A stretch of DNA of 64,000 nucleotides from Sphaeramia orbicularis (Eukaryota; Chordata; Actinopteri; Kurtiformes; Apogonidae), in NCBI RefSeq assembly GCF_902148855.1, contig NC_043964.1, forward strand, positions 33,899,984-33,963,983, in the 5' to 3' direction. The first letter of the stretch is position 1; every line of letters begins with the position of its first letter. The notes below the pieces were generated by a model. The model had not been told where the DNA came from and did no database searches. It saw only the letters and a program-made list of their open reading frames with translations. Both the position numbers and the translations under genes were made by a program. Shown here in pieces: positions 59,501 to 64,000 of this stretch.

Positions 59501-61352
59501 TCGAGGGGGAAACGGCCTCTGCTTTGTTCATGGTGGTTAGTGTGTGTGTGACTGAATAACTGGATAGTTGTAGATTAGAGCTGTTAAAATTTGCATTGTT
59601 AAGTTGTTTTTGTGTCATAACTTCCAGCACATTACAAATAACATTGATTTCCAAAAGTGACTACTCAAGTAAAATTCTTAACTTTCATTCATTTACTGCA
59701 GGTTTTACTTGATGGGATGAATGTTCAGATGTGTGTGTGTGTTTTATCTTTTTTTTCCCCCTCCTTCTCATCAAACACATCTCTTTTCTTTCCGTCTCCC
59801 AGAAGAAGCGCACACCTCCTAAACGTCCAGGTGGTCGGGGTTCTGCAGGCAGCTCCAGGACTGGGAGTCGTCCTGGGACACCGTCCATAGACCCAGCCTC
59901 CACCTCCAATACACTTCGCGCTGCTGCTAGCAAGCTTGAGCAAGGTGTTCGCTCATATCCCTGCAGAAATGTGAAAATGTCTACCGTAATTTCCGGACTA
60001 TTGAATGCACCTGAATATAAGCCGCACGTCTCACCATCGATTCATTCATGCCAAGCTTATGTGCGACAGCTCTGTTTCCTTCTTCGACAGCCAGATCGAT
60101 CGCCTTTAACTTGAAAGCTTCCTCATATGCATTTCTTTGTGTGTTTTCCATGATGAGGGTGTGTGCATGACACTCTCAATGGCTGATCTAAAGAATTTAG
60201 TGTGAGTATGTTTGATTTACAGGGATTTGAACAGTTTCATTGCTCCACTGTGACCTGTTCAGTAATTTCATTAGTCTGGTGTGACAAGCCTAAATGTATT
60301 GGTTGCATGAAGGTCATTAGCCCGTTAACATGAATTAGCCGCATCATTGTTTAAGCTGCAGGGTTCAAAGCGTGTGAACAAAGTAGCGGCTTATAGTCTG
60401 GAAATTACGGTATTTAAAACACAACCATAGCCATCTGTTCTAGAGCACAATGTAAGTTTTTTTTTTTTTTTAGCTAAATCTATGTTATCCACAACAGGTA
60501 AGAGACAGAATCCGGTTGGTGGCACTGATTCACCAGCTGCCAAACGGCTGAAAATGGAGCCCAACAGTCAGAGTCCTGCTCCATCTGGAAAGAGCACGCC
60601 TCAACCACCATCAGGAAAATCCACACCAAGCTCAAGGTACCAACATGCATGTTAAATGAATTCTCCAGAAATCAGAGCAAACATCAAGTACAGTTGTGGA
60701 AAAAATTATTAAACCATCCCTTGTTTTCTTCAATTTCTTGTTCATTTTAATGCCTGGTACAACTGAAGGTACATTTGTTTGGATAAATATGATAACAAAA
60801 ATAGCTCATAAGAGTTTAATTTCAGAGCTGATATCTAACCATTTTCCGTGTTTTCTTGATAATAACCAAAATCATTTAAGTTTTTGCATCAATAGCTATG
60901 GCATTGTACTGCCAAAAACTGTGCTTTTAGTCATTCCATATTTTCTTTTTCTGTCTTAGTCAAGTGATACACACAGGAGTTAGTACTTGATTGTGTAACC
61001 ATTGTTTTTGATGATTTTTGACGGTCTTATAACTTTTTACGTTACTGTCTCTCACTGCTAAAGTTAACAACAGATTACGAAACAAATGAAAATGGACGGA
61101 ATAAAGAAGTATATCCATATAACCTGTTTTACTCATTTTGCCTACAGTGATGTGCAGCTAACAGAAGAAGCAGTCCGGCGCTACCTAATCCGTAAACCGA
61201 TGACCACCAAGGACCTGCTGAAGAAGTTCCAGACAAAGCGCACAGGTTTGAGCAATGAGCAGACGGTGAATGTACTGGCTCAGATCCTGAAGCGCCTCAA
61301 CCCAGAGCGCAAAAACGTAAACGACAAAATGCACTTCTACCTTACAGAGTAA
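55153..61352 (+). CDS. gtf2f1: General transcription factor IIF subunit 1 (TFIIF alpha, RAP74)
   Basis: Large subunit of TFIIF, which binds RNA polymerase II, helps it join the preinitiation complex and supports early elongation in the nucleus. 13 coding exons: 55153-55164, 55254-55300, 55835-55907, 56054-56247, 57185-57355, 57806-58008, 58186-58339, 59018-59070, 59218-59349, 59462-59535, 59803-59944, 60498-60636, 61148-61352; phases agree, 1,599 nt, 532 residues (human about 517). N-terminal dimerisation fold (1-170: 'KYNIMAFNAGDKVN', 'REEARRKKFGIV', 'YYIFTQCPDGAFEAFPVH'), then an acidic/Lys-rich low-complexity middle (including 'EDSDDGDYEGQEVDYMSD') and a C-terminal winged helix (465-532: 'RRYLIRKPMTTKDLLKKF', 'NVLAQILKRLNPERK'), which in human binds FCP1. 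Intact and highly conserved. Confidence 0.97.
56438..57051. mobile_element. hAT-like MITE ('ggggtc' family), member 2
   Basis: Ends cagtgtttttaaaccttggg and ttgggaaccactg, flanked by a perfect 8-bp duplication AGCTAGGT (56430-56437, 57052-57059). Non-coding. It lies in gtf2f1 intron 4. Confidence 0.88.
58505..58715 (-). mobile_element. L1/Tx1-type LINE ORF2 C-terminal fragment
   Basis: The minus strand reads 'TKILLVARKKAITKNWLK' and 'MEHLTYKLKLKENLFVKNWG', the typical end of L1/Tx1 ORF2. Truncated, in gtf2f1 intron 7. Confidence 0.65.
58721..58968. repeat. Short interspersed repeat 'acctccgccaagg' family, member 4
   Basis: The most complete copy: 'acctccgccaaggaggttat' to 'ccttggcggaggcccgcgct' and 'tgcttttctag', with a TCTG run and a G run. 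It follows the L1 fragment directly in gtf2f1 intron 7. Confidence 0.65.
59982..60412 (-). mobile_element. Pogo-like MITE with psq-type HTH
   Basis: Ends taccgtaatttccggactat and its near-complement, with TA at both tips. The minus strand encodes 'MENTQRNAYEEAFKLKAIDL' and 'EEGNRAVAHKLGMNESMVRR', the psq-type HTH of pogo/Tigger transposases. No catalytic part. It lies 38 bp after the donor of gtf2f1 exon 11. Confidence 0.78.
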
Positions 61353-61618
61353 CCGAGGAAGGAGAAGCAAAAGACTGAGACAATGACCCTTCTGAGGTGG
61401 CAAGTGTTGTATTTTTAGAAAAAAAATCTTACATAGAATCAAGCACTGAAACTCTCATGAAAGATGATATTTTCCAGAAATATCTGTATTAAAAACAGAC
61501 AGCTAGTTCTATTGAGTGAAGAGATCAGTCCCAGTACGGCTTTTCTCCTCCAGCAAAAAATGGTAACTTGAAGGGTGAAAAAATTGCGTACTTGTTTTTC
61601 TTTGGTAGAATCTTTTCT

Positions 61619-61624
61619 AATAAA
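61619..61624 (+). terminator. gtf2f1: gtf2f1 polyadenylation signal
   Basis: AATAAA about 265 bp after the TAA stop, followed by a T/G-rich stretch. An ATTAAA at about 61488 is a weaker alternative. Confidence 0.65.
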
Positions 61625-61800
61625 ACCTTAAAATCTGTTACTGTGTTTAGACTTTTCTTCTGCTAAGTGCGCTTTGTTTCAATGGTGTCAGAGTGTTGTC
61701 ATCTTTTATCCCAGATTATGCATACTCAAACACCTTGTTGTGATGTAATACATAATCAATGGGAATTAGAAATTTCATAACAAAGGTTTTAATTGATAAT

Positions 61801-62410
61801 AGTGCTGTCAAACGATTAACATTTTTCATCAGATTAATCACAGGGTTGCTGTGGATTAATTTCGTTTAAACATGAATATTTAAACCTGATTAATCTATAT
61901 TAATCGTGTTAAATTTTGCATGAGCAGACTCAAGAAAGAACGGAATGTACATGCTCTTAACGTGATTATTAAACATCTTCAACAGTTGAAACAAAAACAT
62001 ACCGTGCACACACTTGAAAACCCCCAGTACAACATATAAGTGCATGGCAAAGTTTTTGGACAGATGGGCGGACGGATGACCATATCCTGCGACCAGTGTG
62101 GCTGAGGGTAACAACTTGAAACAACTGTTCCATCTTGGGTTTTTTTTTTTTTTCTACTTAAATTTACCATCCAGAGGGCCAACATGCAGTTTAGCATCTT
62201 CCGTCTTTATGGGTTGGTTCTGCTGCCTGTCACTACCGGATCAACTGTCCATTTGCACATATGTGACGCTAACTCTACTTGGACAAACTGCCTGAAATGC
62301 GTTGCCAGAGATGTTCAGTCATTCTGTGTTGCAGATGGGTTAACTGTGTTAAAATTTTTAACAAGATTAATCATGATGATGGATTAACCTGCGTTAAGTT
62401 TGACAGCCCT
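61801..62410. mobile_element. hAT-like MITE ('gctgtcaaacgattaa' family)
   Basis: Left end agtgctgtcaaacgattaac and right end gcgttaagtttgacagccct are inverted copies with mismatches. AT-rich 'attaatc' motifs line both sides. Target duplication unclear. Confidence 0.62.
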
Positions 62411-62414
62411 ATTT

Positions 62415-63180
62415 AATGTTAATTCTAAAATCTTAATCTTGCAGTTTTTTTCCACATAACTTGGGTGGGAATTTCCCCTTTCTCAAAGGTGAGTTCAAAA
62501 ACTATATTAAGTTTGTAATTTATAGACTATAGGTTTTGACCTGTATGTTTACCAGGGGAGTCTATACATGCATCATCCAACTGTGCCCATTTGTTTCTGT
62601 GCAAGAAAGCTATGACTAAATACTTTGATATAATTATGAACATTTATTTATGCACTGAACAATATCGCAAAGGGACATTTCCATACAGATAAATGAAATG
62701 CAGCTGACTATTTCCAGTCCATTAGTTTAATTTCCATGCATTCTTATAATTGGCCACAAAGCACAAAGTCACATGTTACCTTTCTAGCTACAGACAAAGA
62801 AAAACAAGTGGTTCTCACGAGGCTAAAGCTGCATGCAAATATTCATTCAAACCCCTCATTTGTTTGTGGGTTGGGAGCACGGATTTACAGCACTGAAGCC
62901 ATTTGTTGCATTGATCAGTACTTTAAGGTGTTTCCAGTAGAAACCAAGAAAAAAAAATACCTTCAGAGTATTTAATGTCCTGTAATTGAACATTATGTAT
63001 TTTACAAGATTTTCTTTTGCTGCTGCGTCTTTGATGTCATGTACAGGTAAATATATAAAATCTAGAGTATAAAAGGTGCTTATAAGTAGATGTGTGCATA
63101 CAAATTTGTTATATTCTACCATTAGGGTTCAACTTCGGAACATAAAAACATCAGGTTTTCCAAAAAACACCACCATTGTC
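62415..63180. other. Spacer without recognisable gene
   Basis: Short frames on both strands, no splice-consistent coding pattern. Confidence 0.4.
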
Positions 63181-63234
63181 CTTTTTATTTTTTACTGAAC
63201 CCTGTCTTACAGTATTTACTTGGTCTGATCTTTC

Positions 63235-63328
63235 TTAAATGGGTGTGAGGATAAAGCTGAGGAGGTAGCGCCTCCACTTGGCATTGTTCACTGTCTTCCT
63301 CATCTGCCCATCAGGCAGTGGAGTCGCA
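63235..63328 (-). CDS. Possible last coding exon of an unidentified gene
   Basis: Behind an acceptor (ctcctcttatcag) the minus strand reads A-T-P-L-P-D-G-Q-M-R-K-T-V-N-N-A-K-W-R-R and on to L-T-P-I and TAA at 63235-63237. An AATAAA (minus strand) lies about 50 bp downstream near 63184. The mix of residues looks protein-like, but 30 codons are too few to name a family and the rest would lie outside the window. Confidence 0.3.
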
Positions 63329-63529
63329 CTGATAAGAGGAGTTAAACAGCAGGGTATTTGTTTTTAGCGTATGGGGCTATGAAAGGAATAAAATAGCTTC
63401 ATACCATTACAAATCTATTGTGCATGATTTACACCAACCTTACAAAAGCATCTGTGCATACTCCTTCAAATGATAAACTAGGCTGAGGACAAGGTATTTT
63501 ACTACTATCAACAATACAAAAAGTCATTC

Positions 63530-64000
63530 ATTCATTTGTTTCGAGCAATTACAGAATTCATGGAAATTCAAAATTCCCCTAAAAAAATCATTCATTTATA
63601 CTCAAAAAGGAGTGGGAAGAAGAAAAACTTATTTAATCCCACCCCCATTCTCATCATCAAATAACTTAATAACATTTTAAATACTCACTCCTGTCTTTTG
63701 ACTTCAAGCCAGAACAATGAACAAAATACCAAATTAGAATGAACTCATTTGACAATATTTACATTATAGAACCAAAATGTGTGTGAAAAATAGAAACAAA
63801 GTACATTCCTGGTGGTGTTACCACAGTTAACAGTCAACTTACATTATAATAATTACATACCAACAATGGGAAAAACAAAAAACTACAATACCACAAGTGT
63901 TAAAGAACAGCAATAATTACATACCAATAATGGTAAGAAAAAAAACAAAAAAACTACAATAGCACTAATGGTAAAGGGCAGCACATACCAGCAATGGTAA
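63530..64000 (-). repeat. LINE 3'-end-like sequence, inverted
   Basis: On the minus strand 'gggattaaataagtttttct' and 'cttcccactcctttttgagt' match the pattern at 48900-49392. It continues past the window edge. Confidence 0.45.

Overview
This window is vertebrate nuclear DNA, almost certainly from a teleost fish. Genes have many short exons with GT-AG introns, and introns and spacers are crowded with hAT, Tc1/mariner, pogo-like, Harbinger-like and TTAA-target DNA elements, L2- and L1-like LINE pieces, a tRNA-derived SINE, solo LTRs and long dinucleotide or GATA microsatellites. I read exons and splice sites by eye; no alignment or database search was possible.

The left 50 kb is a minus-strand tandem array of adhesion GPCRs of the EGF-TM7 (ADGRE/CD97-like) type. 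Copy A (1705-15301, 25 exons, 1,090 codons), copy B (17964-26478, same exon plan, one frameshifted EGF exon) and copy C (36331-50680, 23 exons, 1,001 codons) each encode a signal peptide, a uromodulin/GP2-type D8C-like module, a chain of EGF and calcium-binding EGF modules, a GAIN domain ending in an intact GPS (H-L-S/T), seven transmembrane segments and a short cytoplasmic tail. Between B and C lies an orphan 5' fragment (copy D, 28052-30970) with a truncated D8C exon and a lost splice acceptor.

C has the simple order signal-D8C-EGF-EGFca x5. A and B carry two more EGFca exons and a relic D8C exon in front, which fits an internal duplication of a D8C-EGF-EGFca-EGFca block before A and B separated. 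The GPS-to-TM4 part is nearly identical in all three copies although flanking exons and introns differ, which suggests gene conversion. Insertions present in A but absent at the matching place in B, and the reverse, show that they postdate the A/B duplication.

The right part (55153-61352, plus strand) is a complete 13-exon gtf2f1 gene, the TFIIF alpha subunit RAP74 (532 codons), with transposons in several introns. A possible last exon of an unidentified minus-strand gene lies at 63235-63328. The receptors would act at the cell surface, with the D8C/EGF ectodomain as ligand sensor and the autoproteolysed GAIN/7TM part as signal transducer. gtf2f1 is an unrelated housekeeping neighbour, but in human it also lies on 19p13.3 with ADGRE1.
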